A DNA stretch of 64,000 nt from NCBI RefSeq assembly GCF_017592825.1, contig NZ_JAGFMD010000001.1:682001-746000 (forward strand). Reading direction: 5' to 3'. The position numbers and the translations under genes are program-made. How positions within the stretch are numbered: the stretch's first letter is position 1; each line of letters begins with the position of its first letter. Origin of the DNA: Roseivirga sp. E12 (GTDB lineage Bacteria; Bacteroidota; Bacteroidia; Cytophagales; Cyclobacteriaceae). Shown one piece after another: positions 9,501-16,348 of this stretch. Under the pieces are notes generated by a model. That model did no database searches, was not told where the DNA came from, and saw nothing but the letters and a program-made list of their open reading frames with translations.

Positions 9501-9546
9501 TCAAAAGCGTAAATAGGGCTATTTGAAGAAGGCTTCTTTTTGACAT
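6541..9546 (-). CDS. Exported BNR/Asp-box beta-propeller protein
   Basis: A 1001-residue protein with a Sec signal peptide (SLLQIALFTLLSIPVLGQ) and at least ten Asp-box motifs of the S/T-x-D-x-G-x-x-W kind, for example KTTDGGASW, KSTDGGVNW, KTMDDGKTW and KTEDYGKTW. These fill roughly residues 50-680 and predict one or two seven-bladed propellers of the sortilin/VPS10-like or xyloglucanase-like type. The last ~100 residues are highly charged and probably coiled coil. Such proteins are often labelled glycosyl hydrolase, but no catalytic residues can be assigned. It is the first gene of the operon leading into the YfcC carrier, so a substrate-binding or periplasmic processing role linked to that carrier is possible. 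Confidence 0.88.
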   Translation of the reverse strand: MSKRSLLQIALFTLLSIPVLGQDVSELLKSYKFRTVGPNRGGRVTAVMGVETQPSVFYMGATGGGVWKTDDYGISWKNISDGYFPTPSIGAIAVYQKQPDILYVGTGSDGIRSNVITGKGVYKSINAGKKWEFVGLKNTGQIGAVEIHPDNPDVVYVAAIGQAFGKNEDRGIYKTTDGGASWNKILYHSDSVGFSDLELAPDDPNTIYAGAWRGERKPWTIISGSSEGGVYKSTDGGVNWVKLTNGLPTALIGKIDFAVSPANPNVVYANIEASENQGGLYRSDDRGANWEFVSDNSNLTNRPFYYTNIYANPRNENVLYNSALRFLKSENGGKSWKALRTPHGDNHDIWINPNDTSIWIQANDGGANVTLNNGKSWSTQSNQPTAELYQVDVDDQTPYWLYAGQQDNSTMAVPSKQTGAARSTIFGVGGCETGPAVPKPGNSDVVYSNCKGRFGTFDKRTGQEMQYYVGASNIYGHNPKDLKFRFQRVAPIHISPHNPNVVYHTSQYVHKTMDDGKTWQIISPDLTAFEDEYQVVPGAPITRDVTGEEYFSTIYAIQESKIQEGLIWVGANDGPVHVTKDGGANWERVTPDMPIGGRVDAVEPSVHNPAKAYVAILRYQLNDYAPYIYKTEDYGKTWELITTGDNGLPADYPTRVIREDPNKEGVLYAGTEFGLFISLNDGETWNEFNNNLPVTPITDMKIHQDDLVMSTMGRGFWILDNISSIRSLTEAVQETAYFFNPKDAVRFRMNSRQSPQPGANLEYYIADTKQDVRLDILTNSGRVVRSFVSGKSEPAVDTEVDMATGFSNAPASGGLSNKAGINRFNWNMRHHGGWSANPNRSYLGNGPMVSTGTYKARLTIGGQVLEKEFNVRLDPRATLVNDADVKMQEALALAVRDFQGEVAKLIKTVGEERKALENSLNQERASKRDQRKKEALDAVYYQLVTPPGTYMQPMLSAQTGYLNSMIGRADQQPGKDAYDRFEELKSKFQEIKKEFEALKED

Positions 9547-9636
9547 TGGAATGAGTTCTGGTTTATCTACAGTTAGGCGGAAGATACTACAAAAGCGGTA
9601 AAAAATCTTGTGGGATTTCCTTGAATGGAAAGAGAC

Positions 9637-10854
9637 TTATCCAACCGACTTACCAGCAATGAATCCGGTAGTCCAAGCGGCTTGAAAATTAAAGCCTCCT
9701 GTAACCCCATCAATATCTAAAACCTCGCCTGCAAAATACAAGCCTGGACAGACTCGACTTTCCATTGTCTTAAAGTCTACATTTGCCAGGCTTACCCCTC
9801 CACAGGTAACGAATTCCTCTTTAAATGTGGTTTTTCCAGATACTGTATACTGATCGTTCAACAATAGGTTTAGGAGCTTATTCACTCCCTTTTTTCCCAA
9901 CTCGGACCATAGTTTTTCAAGTGGTAAATCAACCTTATGTACAAGGTGTTCCCAAAGGCGCTGAGGCATTTCAAATGGATTATGATTGCGCAACATGCGC
10001 TTACCAAAGGAATTCATCACGTCCTGGAGTATATCTCTCAGTTCTTGCTCTTTGACCTGCCCCAGCCAATTCACATGAATATTGAATTGATACCCCATAT
10101 CATTGAGTACTCTGGCACCCCAAGCTGAGGTTTTCAAAACTGCCGGGCCACTCATACCCCAATGTGTAATAAGCAGAGGACCGGATTGTATCAGTTTGGT
10201 ACTCTGAACACGAACACTGGCATTAGTCACAGAAAGCCCCATAAGAGATTTGATTGATTCTTTTGGCATGTTGAAAGTAAAGAGTGACGGCACTGGTGGA
10301 ATGATATCATGACCTAATTCCTTTAGCCATAGAAACCCTTCCTCTTTTGGACTACCACCACTGGCAACAATCACCTTATCAAAAACTTCAATCCCGTTCT
10401 TTAGCGTAAGTTCAAATCCGCTTGAGCTGCTTTTGATTTTAATCACAGGAGAGCTTAGTGAAATATGAACATTGAGCTTTCTGGCTTCAGACATCAGGCA
10501 ATCCACAATTGTTTGTGAATCATCCGTTGTAGGAAACATCCGATTATCTGACTCGGTTTTCAATGCGACTCTCCTAGCCTCGAACCAATTGACTGTGTCT
10601 TCAGAATTAAACTGATCAAAGGCTTTTCTGATTTGCTTGCTACCCCTTGGATAAAACTTGGCCAGTTCTGAATTCTGGAAGCAAGCATGGGTCACATTAC
10701 ATCTTCCGCCACCGGAAACCTTTACTTTCGCTAAAAGCTTAGTGGATTTTTCAAGAATAGTCACTTCACTCTTTGGGAAATGCTTCTTAGCGGAAAGAGC
10801 TGCAAAGAAACCCGCAGCACCACCTCCTATAATGGCCACTTTTTTTATTGACAC
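9637..10854 (-). CDS. HI0933/BaiN-family NAD(P)/FAD-dependent oxidoreductase
   Basis: A 405-residue flavoprotein. An N-terminal Rossmann motif (AIIGGGAAGFFAALSAKK) binds the FAD ADP moiety, followed by the family hallmark SGGGRCNVTH near residue 47. The C-terminal segment GLYFAGEVLDIDGVTGGFN closes the FAD site, as in the HI0933/YhiN family. Length is normal. Members are widespread cytosolic flavoproteins of poorly defined substrate; BaiN reduces bile-acid intermediates in gut bacteria, but that should not be carried over here. The start is GTG at 10854. A 7 bp inverted repeat lies just upstream at 10864-10885. Not obviously tied to either neighbour. Confidence 0.9.
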   Translation of the reverse strand: MSIKKVAIIGGGAAGFFAALSAKKHFPKSEVTILEKSTKLLAKVKVSGGGRCNVTHACFQNSELAKFYPRGSKQIRKAFDQFNSEDTVNWFEARRVALKTESDNRMFPTTDDSQTIVDCLMSEARKLNVHISLSSPVIKIKSSSSGFELTLKNGIEVFDKVIVASGGSPKEEGFLWLKELGHDIIPPVPSLFTFNMPKESIKSLMGLSVTNASVRVQSTKLIQSGPLLITHWGMSGPAVLKTSAWGARVLNDMGYQFNIHVNWLGQVKEQELRDILQDVMNSFGKRMLRNHNPFEMPQRLWEHLVHKVDLPLEKLWSELGKKGVNKLLNLLLNDQYTVSGKTTFKEEFVTCGGVSLANVDFKTMESRVCPGLYFAGEVLDIDGVTGGFNFQAAWTTGFIAGKSVG

Positions 10855-10905
10855 TCGCTGATCTTTACACGCTTCAAGGTGTAAAAATGCATTAAAATAT
10901 TTTAG

Positions 10906-12069
10906 CTATTTGGCCTTATGAAAAAGTAGTTTATCCGGCCCTCGAAATCCACAAATGAAAATATCCAACTCCCCATCTCCATTATAATCGGCAATCTGAA
11001 AATCAAATGGGTACATATTTAGGCTGGGAAAATATTGGTCTGTCGTATCTACAAAACCTCTACCTGATTGATTGATCAGCACTATCTGTTCAGGTCCGTT
11101 AAACCTGTTCCCCGTGAGTATATCTAGGAACCCATCGTTGTTTAAGTCAACGAAATCTGCGTCTACTGTCCTGAAATCACTCACTGGAAGTAACTCTGTG
11201 GCTTCGCTAAAAATTCCATTACCATCATTTCGCAAAAGTCGATTTTGTGGATTTCCAAAACCGCCAAAGTCCACATTAGAAAAGTGAATATCAAGATCTC
11301 CGTCATTGTCAATATCGCCCAACTCAACCTCTCGTGTCTGATCTTCGAGTTGTGGAAGTCTTGATTTAGTTTGATCTTCAAAAAACCCGTTACCATCATT
11401 GATCAAAATCCTGTTGTGTGCTTCGTTAGCCTCAAGAATATCCATATCACCATCGTTGTCAATATCAGCCAGTTCAACGTCTTGGGTGGTATATGTATTA
11501 GCATCTAACCTCTCTGCCGTTTCATCAATAAAGACATTCCCTGATTGATTAATGAGCAGGAAATTTTGACCGGCATTGGCTATCAGTAAGTCTGTGTACC
11601 CATCATTGTTGAAATCATAGGCCTCCACAGCGTTAGAGGTTCCTCTGAATCTGTCCAAAATACTTATCGCCTTAAACTGAGCATTGCCTACGTTTTGGTA
11701 AAACTCATTGACCTGATCATCCTCACTGACAAAAACGATATCGAGATCTCCATCATTATCAAAATCCGCTATGGCAATGTCTTCGGAATCATGCCTGGCG
11801 GAAGGGAATCTGTCCTCGCTTTCATCAATGAGCTTACCTGTGCCATCATTAATCAAAATTTTATTCATCTGAAATTCCATGGCAAGGACTATGTCTATGT
11901 CTCCATCTCCATCGATATCAATGCTATGGCCGTCCATAGTGTTTCCAGTAGATTTACTTATGAGGTGAGTGTTGGTTACATCTCTGTAAGGGCTTGGAGA
12001 CAGATATGTATTTGTGGTTAATAATTGGCCAGCGAGTAGGAACCCTGAAACGAATAGGAGGTTTTTCAT
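10906..12069 (-). CDS. Exported VCBS/FG-GAP repeat protein
   Basis: A 387-residue exported protein with an N-terminal signal sequence (LLFVSGFLLAGQLL) and seven calcium-loop repeats of DxDxDGxxD type: DIDGDGDIDI, DFDNDGDLDI, DFNNDGYTDL, DIDNDGDMDI, DIDNDGDLDI, DLNNDGFLDI and DYNGDGELDI, one about every 50 residues. Between them run Asn-rich strands such as RILINDGNG. This predicts a seven-bladed FG-GAP/VCBS propeller with a bound calcium in each blade, as in integrin-like and PQQ-independent surface proteins. No catalytic domain and no C-terminal sorting domain are visible. A 17 bp palindrome abuts its start codon. Function unknown; cell-surface or secreted binding is likely. Confidence 0.88.
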   Translation of the reverse strand: MKNLLFVSGFLLAGQLLTTNTYLSPSPYRDVTNTHLISKSTGNTMDGHSIDIDGDGDIDIVLAMEFQMNKILINDGTGKLIDESEDRFPSARHDSEDIAIADFDNDGDLDIVFVSEDDQVNEFYQNVGNAQFKAISILDRFRGTSNAVEAYDFNNDGYTDLLIANAGQNFLLINQSGNVFIDETAERLDANTYTTQDVELADIDNDGDMDILEANEAHNRILINDGNGFFEDQTKSRLPQLEDQTREVELGDIDNDGDLDIHFSNVDFGGFGNPQNRLLRNDGNGIFSEATELLPVSDFRTVDADFVDLNNDGFLDILTGNRFNGPEQIVLINQSGRGFVDTTDQYFPSLNMYPFDFQIADYNGDGELDIFICGFRGPDKLLFHKAK

Positions 12070-12086
12070 AGCATTAAACTAATGCT
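12070..12086 (-). promoter_or_regulatory. Palindrome abutting the start codon of the VCBS protein
   Basis: AGCATTA and TAATGCT pair perfectly around a 3-base spacer, and the right end of the hairpin in the transcript touches the ATG at 12069. It could be an operator or a structure limiting ribosome access. Confidence 0.4.
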
Positions 12087-12208
12087 CTTAACCTATTTAA
12101 TAAGACATAAAAGGGAGCAGTATGATGCCAAATGCAAGAATTGTTGTGAGTAACAAGTGACTTTGGCCATCAACCATTCTATTCCTTGTATTTTGATTAA
12201 TTTGGAAT

Positions 12209-13270
12209 GTGGAAAGCAAAAGCCCAATAAGCTATTGGCAAGCTCTTTTAGGAGGTTTACTCATTGTACTGACCCTAACCGTTGAGTCGAGCGACTATGT
12301 TGATGGTCAATTCCTGATAAACTCAAACCGAACCATCCTTCTTCTTATCAATTACATTATTTGGCCATTGTCTATTCAATGGATCTATACCGCTCTGGTT
12401 AAAATTGACCTGAACTATTCAAGCTTCTTCAAAACTTTCCTACCCAGGTTTTTAGCTTTCGTCATTGCTCAGCTTATTGTTTCCAATGCCATATTTTCAC
12501 TGTTAAAGCTCATCCTCATTGATCAGTCAATTGCGAGCAGTATGGGTGGTCTTAGGGCAGTTTTGCCTCAGGCCATTACCAGTCGCATTATCGATTTGAG
12601 TGTAATTGTGGGTGTCCTCAAAGTAGTTGCCGGACAAAAACGCATTGCTGCTCAAAAGCTTGAAATGTCGAACCTCCAAAATCAGTTGACACAAACTAAA
12701 TTGGACATGCTGCAAATGCAATTGAATCCTCACTTTCTCTTTAATGCATTACACGCTATTCATTCCTTGATTGGTTATGATAATGAGAAATCGAAGAAGC
12801 TACTTTTGAATATTAGCCGCCTACTTCGAAAAATTTTAGAGCTGGGTAATCAGCAAATGATTCCCTTGAACGAAGAGTTAGAATTCTTTAAAACCTACCT
12901 ATCCATTGAAGAAGAAAGGTTTCATGATCGGTTGAGCACAGATTATAATATATCGCCTGAAAGTTTGGACTGCTTTGTCCCAAGCCTCCTCCTTCAACCT
13001 CTATTAGAAAATGCTTTAAAGCATGGTATTGCTTTGCTTGAGGACCCAGGAAGGATTCAGTTAAAGACCTTCTTGGGTGACGATGTTTTGAATATTGAAC
13101 TCAGTAATTCAATCAGTTCGGAAAATTCCGCTGAAGTCTCCATGGGGATTGGACTCAAAAATGTCAAAAATAGACTGCAGACCTTATTCCCAGACAATCA
13201 TGAGTTCAGTGCTCAGAAAGTAGAAGACGATTTTGTTGTAAAAATAATTATCCCAAAACATGATATATAG
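12209..13270 (+). CDS. LytS-type sensor histidine kinase
   Basis: A 353-residue membrane histidine kinase of the LytS/YehU class (His_kinase plus HATPase_c). The N-terminal ~140 residues hold four hydrophobic segments with no extra sensor domain. The phosphoacceptor motif is LQMQLNPHFLFNALHAIHSL near residue 175, and the ATPase part has LLLQPLLENALKHGI (N box) and MGIGLKNVKNRL (G box). The start is GTG at 12209. It overlaps the following LytTR regulator gene by 11 bp, so the two form a two-component pair that senses an unknown signal at the inner membrane. Confidence 0.92.
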   Translation: MESKSPISYWQALLGGLLIVLTLTVESSDYVDGQFLINSNRTILLLINYIIWPLSIQWIYTALVKIDLNYSSFFKTFLPRFLAFVIAQLIVSNAIFSLLKLILIDQSIASSMGGLRAVLPQAITSRIIDLSVIVGVLKVVAGQKRIAAQKLEMSNLQNQLTQTKLDMLQMQLNPHFLFNALHAIHSLIGYDNEKSKKLLLNISRLLRKILELGNQQMIPLNEELEFFKTYLSIEEERFHDRLSTDYNISPESLDCFVPSLLLQPLLENALKHGIALLEDPGRIQLKTFLGDDVLNIELSNSISSENSAEVSMGIGLKNVKNRLQTLFPDNHEFSAQKVEDDFVVKIIIPKHDI

Positions 13271-14036
13271 TGCAATCATTGTGGATGATGAGCCACATGC
13301 AAGAAGGTATCTATCAGAGCTGATAGCTAAAGACCCGGAAATTAAGTTGGCCGGAGAGTTTAGAAATGGTAAAGAAGCGCTTAACTACCTATCGAGCAAC
13401 AAAGTAGACATTGTATTTTTAGATATTGAGATGCCAAATGTCAACGGTTTGGAGGTGGCAAACGGATTAACAGAAGGTGCAAATCAAAATGCAGTCATCA
13501 TTTTTACTACTGCTTATAATCAGTATGCCATTACGGCTTTCGAGGCTCAAGCACTGGATTATTTACTCAAACCCTTTGATGAGCTTAGATTTACAAAAGC
13601 CCTTAACAGAGCCAAAACACAAGTAGATCTACAGGGACAAGATCTGCTTCACCATAAGATTGCTGACTTGTATGATAACTTCAAAAAATCGAAATCACCC
13701 CAAATACATGAATTTGTCATTAAGGAAAAGGGCTTGGAGTTTAGCATCAATACTTCCAAGATCATTGCAATCGAAGCAAGTGGTGTCTATGCAATATTGA
13801 TCACAAAGCAAAAGGGTCATTTATATCGAATCGCCCTTAATGACCTTGAATCTAATTTACCTTCGAGTTTTCTTCGTATTCACCGATCGTCAATTGTCAA
13901 CCTTGATCACTTAAGCAAGTTTAAATACCTCAACAACTCTACCTTCGAATTCAGCATGGACAATGAAAAAGTCTATGTATCTGGCAGAAGTTATCAGAGT
14001 AGAATCAAGTCTGTTTTAAGTGAAAAAGGGCTGTAA
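13260..14036 (+). CDS. LytTR-family response regulator
   Basis: A 258-residue regulator: a receiver domain (VDDEPHARR acidic pair near residues 9-10, phospho-acceptor Asp55 in FLDIEMP, switch Thr in IFTTAYNQY, Lys in LLKPFD) followed by a LytTR DNA-binding domain with FLRIHRSSIVNLDHL and VSGRSYQSRIK. It overlaps the kinase gene by 11 bp. LytTR proteins bind direct repeats with a conserved A/T-rich pattern, and none was recognised near the pair. The target genes are unknown. Confidence 0.93.
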   Translation: MIYSAIIVDDEPHARRYLSELIAKDPEIKLAGEFRNGKEALNYLSSNKVDIVFLDIEMPNVNGLEVANGLTEGANQNAVIIFTTAYNQYAITAFEAQALDYLLKPFDELRFTKALNRAKTQVDLQGQDLLHHKIADLYDNFKKSKSPQIHEFVIKEKGLEFSINTSKIIAIEASGVYAILITKQKGHLYRIALNDLESNLPSSFLRIHRSSIVNLDHLSKFKYLNNSTFEFSMDNEKVYVSGRSYQSRIKSVLSEKGL

Positions 14037-14074
14037 TCTTAGACCACAACCCTTTTAATGAAACGACTAGTAAT

Positions 14075-14605
14075 CTACAAAAACCAACTTGTCGATTTCG
14101 CTGGTGCAATACCGTTCATTCTCATCATAACAATGATCTTACCATGCTCTCTGTGCATGTGGTGTTCCCCCTGAAGAAGCATCTCAAGTCTCGATACTTC
14201 ATTACCAAAGGCATTAATCACTTCATCCCAATTTTCTACCTTCTTGATGGAAGCAATGGCAAAATCAAAGGCTTCCTCTAAATCCTTGATGATTTCTTCC
14301 TTAGACTTCAGTTGGTTTGTTTTAGCATTCAATTCCTGAATCTCTTGATTTCTCCCCGCCAGAGAACCTGTGAAAAACCTCGTAGAGGTACTTACATGCT
14401 TCACCATATCACCAAAGGCCAAAATTTTGTCGTTAATAACAAAATCCCATTTATCCTCTGGCAAGGCCTTAGCAGTGTTAACTACCATGTTTTTCATATT
14501 ACTCCAGGCAAAGACCATTCTGTCTACCTTTAAATTTTGGGCCGTAGCCAGGTTGATAGACATAAGACCTACCAACATCATTAAATAGTACTTCTTGTTT
14601 TTCAT
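14075..14605 (-). CDS. Exported DinB-like four-helix protein
   Basis: A 176-residue protein with a signal peptide (YYLMMLVGLMSINLATAQ) followed by a DinB/YfiT-like helical bundle. Visible DinB features are the W-x-F-V segment of helix 1 and 2, GDMVKHVSTSTRFF where a metal-binding His falls, and GEHHMHREHGKIIVMMRMNGIAP at the end, which resembles the HxxxH...MRMxGIxPP ending of DinB proteins. DinB proteins bind a divalent metal; bacillithiol- or mycothiol-dependent transferases are known relatives. An exported form is unusual but common in Bacteroidetes. The next gene on the other strand encodes a second exported DinB protein; the pair share a 170 bp divergent promoter region with a TGACA-AA-TGTCA dyad at 14687-14698. 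Confidence 0.72.
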   Translation of the reverse strand: MKNKKYYLMMLVGLMSINLATAQNLKVDRMVFAWSNMKNMVVNTAKALPEDKWDFVINDKILAFGDMVKHVSTSTRFFTGSLAGRNQEIQELNAKTNQLKSKEEIIKDLEEAFDFAIASIKKVENWDEVINAFGNEVSRLEMLLQGEHHMHREHGKIIVMMRMNGIAPAKSTSWFL

Positions 14606-14775
14606 ATCGAATCATTTTGCCCCTATCAACGCCCATTATTCTGAAGTGACTGGCATACTGCAGTCAATGACAACGGTTGTTGCAAATGACAAATGTCAGT
14701 TCAACATTGAAGTCGGTTTACGTTTTTCTCAACTCACCTAGTCTTCATTTTAGAACTTCCTGAATAAAACTACGT

Positions 14776-15366
14776 ATGGTTATGAAACACTTTTTAATGA
14801 AAACCATGAAAACCATCTCAAAAACACTTTTAGTGCTTGCGGTAATCGTATTTACCTCAGCCAACTTATTGATCACAGGTGATTCTAAATTGGAGTCAGA
14901 CACCAAGGCAGCCTTAGTTGCAGATTGGGAAAGGGCAAAAGCATTCAGTTTAGAATACATTGATGCCATGCCTGAAGACGGCATGAGTTACAAGCCAAAT
15001 GAGTCAGTCAGATCTTTTGCAGCGCAATTTCTGCACATTGCACAAGGCAACATTGGCCTAGTTGCTAACGGAACTGGTGCAGAGCGCATTCACACTGATG
15101 TACCGAACTTTGAAGCAGCAGAGAAATTTCAGAGTAAAACAGCTCTAAGAGCTTTGACTGTCGAAGTGTATGATTGGTGCATCGAAGGCATCAAGAATAT
15201 GGACATGAGCAAAGCTGATGAGGTAGTTGGTCCCAACGAGCAATTTTCATTTCCAAGAATGGAATGGATCAAAAAGGGCTTTGAGCACCAGACACATCAT
15301 AGAGGTCAAACATCTATTTACCTAAGAATGAAAGGTATCGCTCCCCCCGCAGCGAAGCTATTCTAA
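14776..15366 (+). CDS. Exported DinB-family protein
   Basis: A 196-residue protein with an N-terminal hydrophobic signal or anchor (TLLVLAVIVFTSANLL) and a DinB domain. The metal-binding pattern is well preserved: SFAAQFLHIAQG (first His) and FEHQTHHRGQTSIYLRMKGIAPP (the HxxHHRGQ signature of DinB). Several in-frame ATGs lie at the N-terminus (14776, 14782, 14797, 14806); the third or fourth gives the most normal signal peptide. Divergent from the other DinB-like gene. A strong terminator follows 20 bp after the stop, so it is a single-gene unit. Substrate unknown. Confidence 0.85.
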   Translation: MVMKHFLMKTMKTISKTLLVLAVIVFTSANLLITGDSKLESDTKAALVADWERAKAFSLEYIDAMPEDGMSYKPNESVRSFAAQFLHIAQGNIGLVANGTGAERIHTDVPNFEAAEKFQSKTALRALTVEVYDWCIEGIKNMDMSKADEVVGPNEQFSFPRMEWIKKGFEHQTHHRGQTSIYLRMKGIAPPAAKLF

Positions 15367-15385
15367 GAGATTTAATTCTCCTTTT

Positions 15386-15418
15386 AAAGCCAATTGCGAT
15401 TCGTAGTTGGCTTTTTTT
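15386..15418 (+). terminator. Rho-independent terminator after the DinB gene
   Basis: AAAGCCAA pairs with TTGGCTTT around a 13-base loop and is followed by a run of seven Ts including the stem's last bases. Confidence 0.88.
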
Positions 15419-15538
15419 AACCCCCCTTTCCCAAATTGGTTCTCCATCTACGAAGTGAAAAATCGTTGCTGACCCACCATAATTCAGAAACTTATTATAG
15501 TCTACGGATTTGATTATTATTGTCTATAGAAAATAAAC

Positions 15539-16348
15539 ATGGACAGTAATAAACGAATAGCATTTTTCAGTGGGGCTGGTCTTGGCTTGACAGTCGGATT
15601 GTTTATGGGACTGACAGTCTCTCCTGTTGTTGGTGTAGTCATTGGAGCCATCGCATCATCACTAGCCATTTTTCTAGGCTTTGGTGATGGAGAGCACACA
15701 CAGATAAAGAGTATAAGGATTGGAGCTTTCGGCTTAATTGCCGCTTTAAGCGCCCTTTTAGGATTGTACATTAGAGCCAACAACCTTCTTGCCCCTTCCC
15801 TTCAGCAACTCAAAGCGGAATATATAGAAGTAGGTTTTAGTGAAGAAGAAGCACTTTCATTTCTAAAGTTTAAAGAATTTGGAATCATCGATGAATCATG
15901 GCGAATGGCAGGTGGAGATTCCGCGGCCATATCTACTGTTCAAGCAGGTACATCTCTGTTGTTCAATGCCAGCCGAGTCTCAAAAGAGAAATGTGACAAG
16001 TTCGAGTTTGACGAGTTCACCCCTCTAAAAATAATTATCAATAACCTTACTTTCTTAGATGATGAATGGAAGATCATGACAGAAGAGGTCATCAAAAACT
16101 TTCCTGATGAAAAAGACCAAAGGGATATTCTCATCTTTCTCTCAGATTACATTTGTGATGATCGATTGAATGGTGCCGAATGTTCTGCTTTGAATAGCAT
16201 TAATGACCAATCTGATCTTCCAACAGTTCAGCAAGCATTCAGATCCATCGGTGAAGTCGGAAATGAAATAGTGAACAGATCCTCGGAGCTGACGCGTCCG
16301 ATGGAAATTCTTATGCTACTAAAAAACACACTCTGCGATGATAAATAA
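15539..16348 (+). CDS. Membrane protein of unknown function coupled to a protease gene
   Basis: A 269-residue protein I cannot place in a family. Residues 8-47 hold two closely packed Gly/Val-rich hydrophobic helices and a third lies at about 57-77; the remaining ~190 residues are soluble, acidic and mostly helical, with four Cys (CDKFEFDEF, YICDDRLNGAEC, NTLCDDK at the end). The gene overlaps the following exported protease gene by 11 bp, so the two are almost certainly cotranscribed and coupled in translation. The topology would put a cysteine-containing domain on one side of the inner membrane; a role as partner or regulator of the protease is possible, but nothing in the sequence proves it. 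Confidence 0.8.
   Translation: MDSNKRIAFFSGAGLGLTVGLFMGLTVSPVVGVVIGAIASSLAIFLGFGDGEHTQIKSIRIGAFGLIAALSALLGLYIRANNLLAPSLQQLKAEYIEVGFSEEEALSFLKFKEFGIIDESWRMAGGDSAAISTVQAGTSLLFNASRVSKEKCDKFEFDEFTPLKIIINNLTFLDDEWKIMTEEVIKNFPDEKDQRDILIFLSDYICDDRLNGAECSALNSINDQSDLPTVQQAFRSIGEVGNEIVNRSSELTRPMEILMLLKNTLCDDK

Noticed and set aside
10864-10885. TTTACAC/GTGTAAA hairpin as terminator of the VCBS gene
   Set aside because: The stem is only 7 bp and lacks a T-run on the minus strand; it may be chance.
11695-12021. 108-residue frame opposite the VCBS gene
   Set aside because: It arises from the repetitive Asp-rich codons read in reverse.
14024-14056. AAAAGGG/CCCTTTT pair after the first LytTR gene as terminator
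   Set aside because: The stem is short with a 19-base loop that overlaps the coding end; support is too weak.
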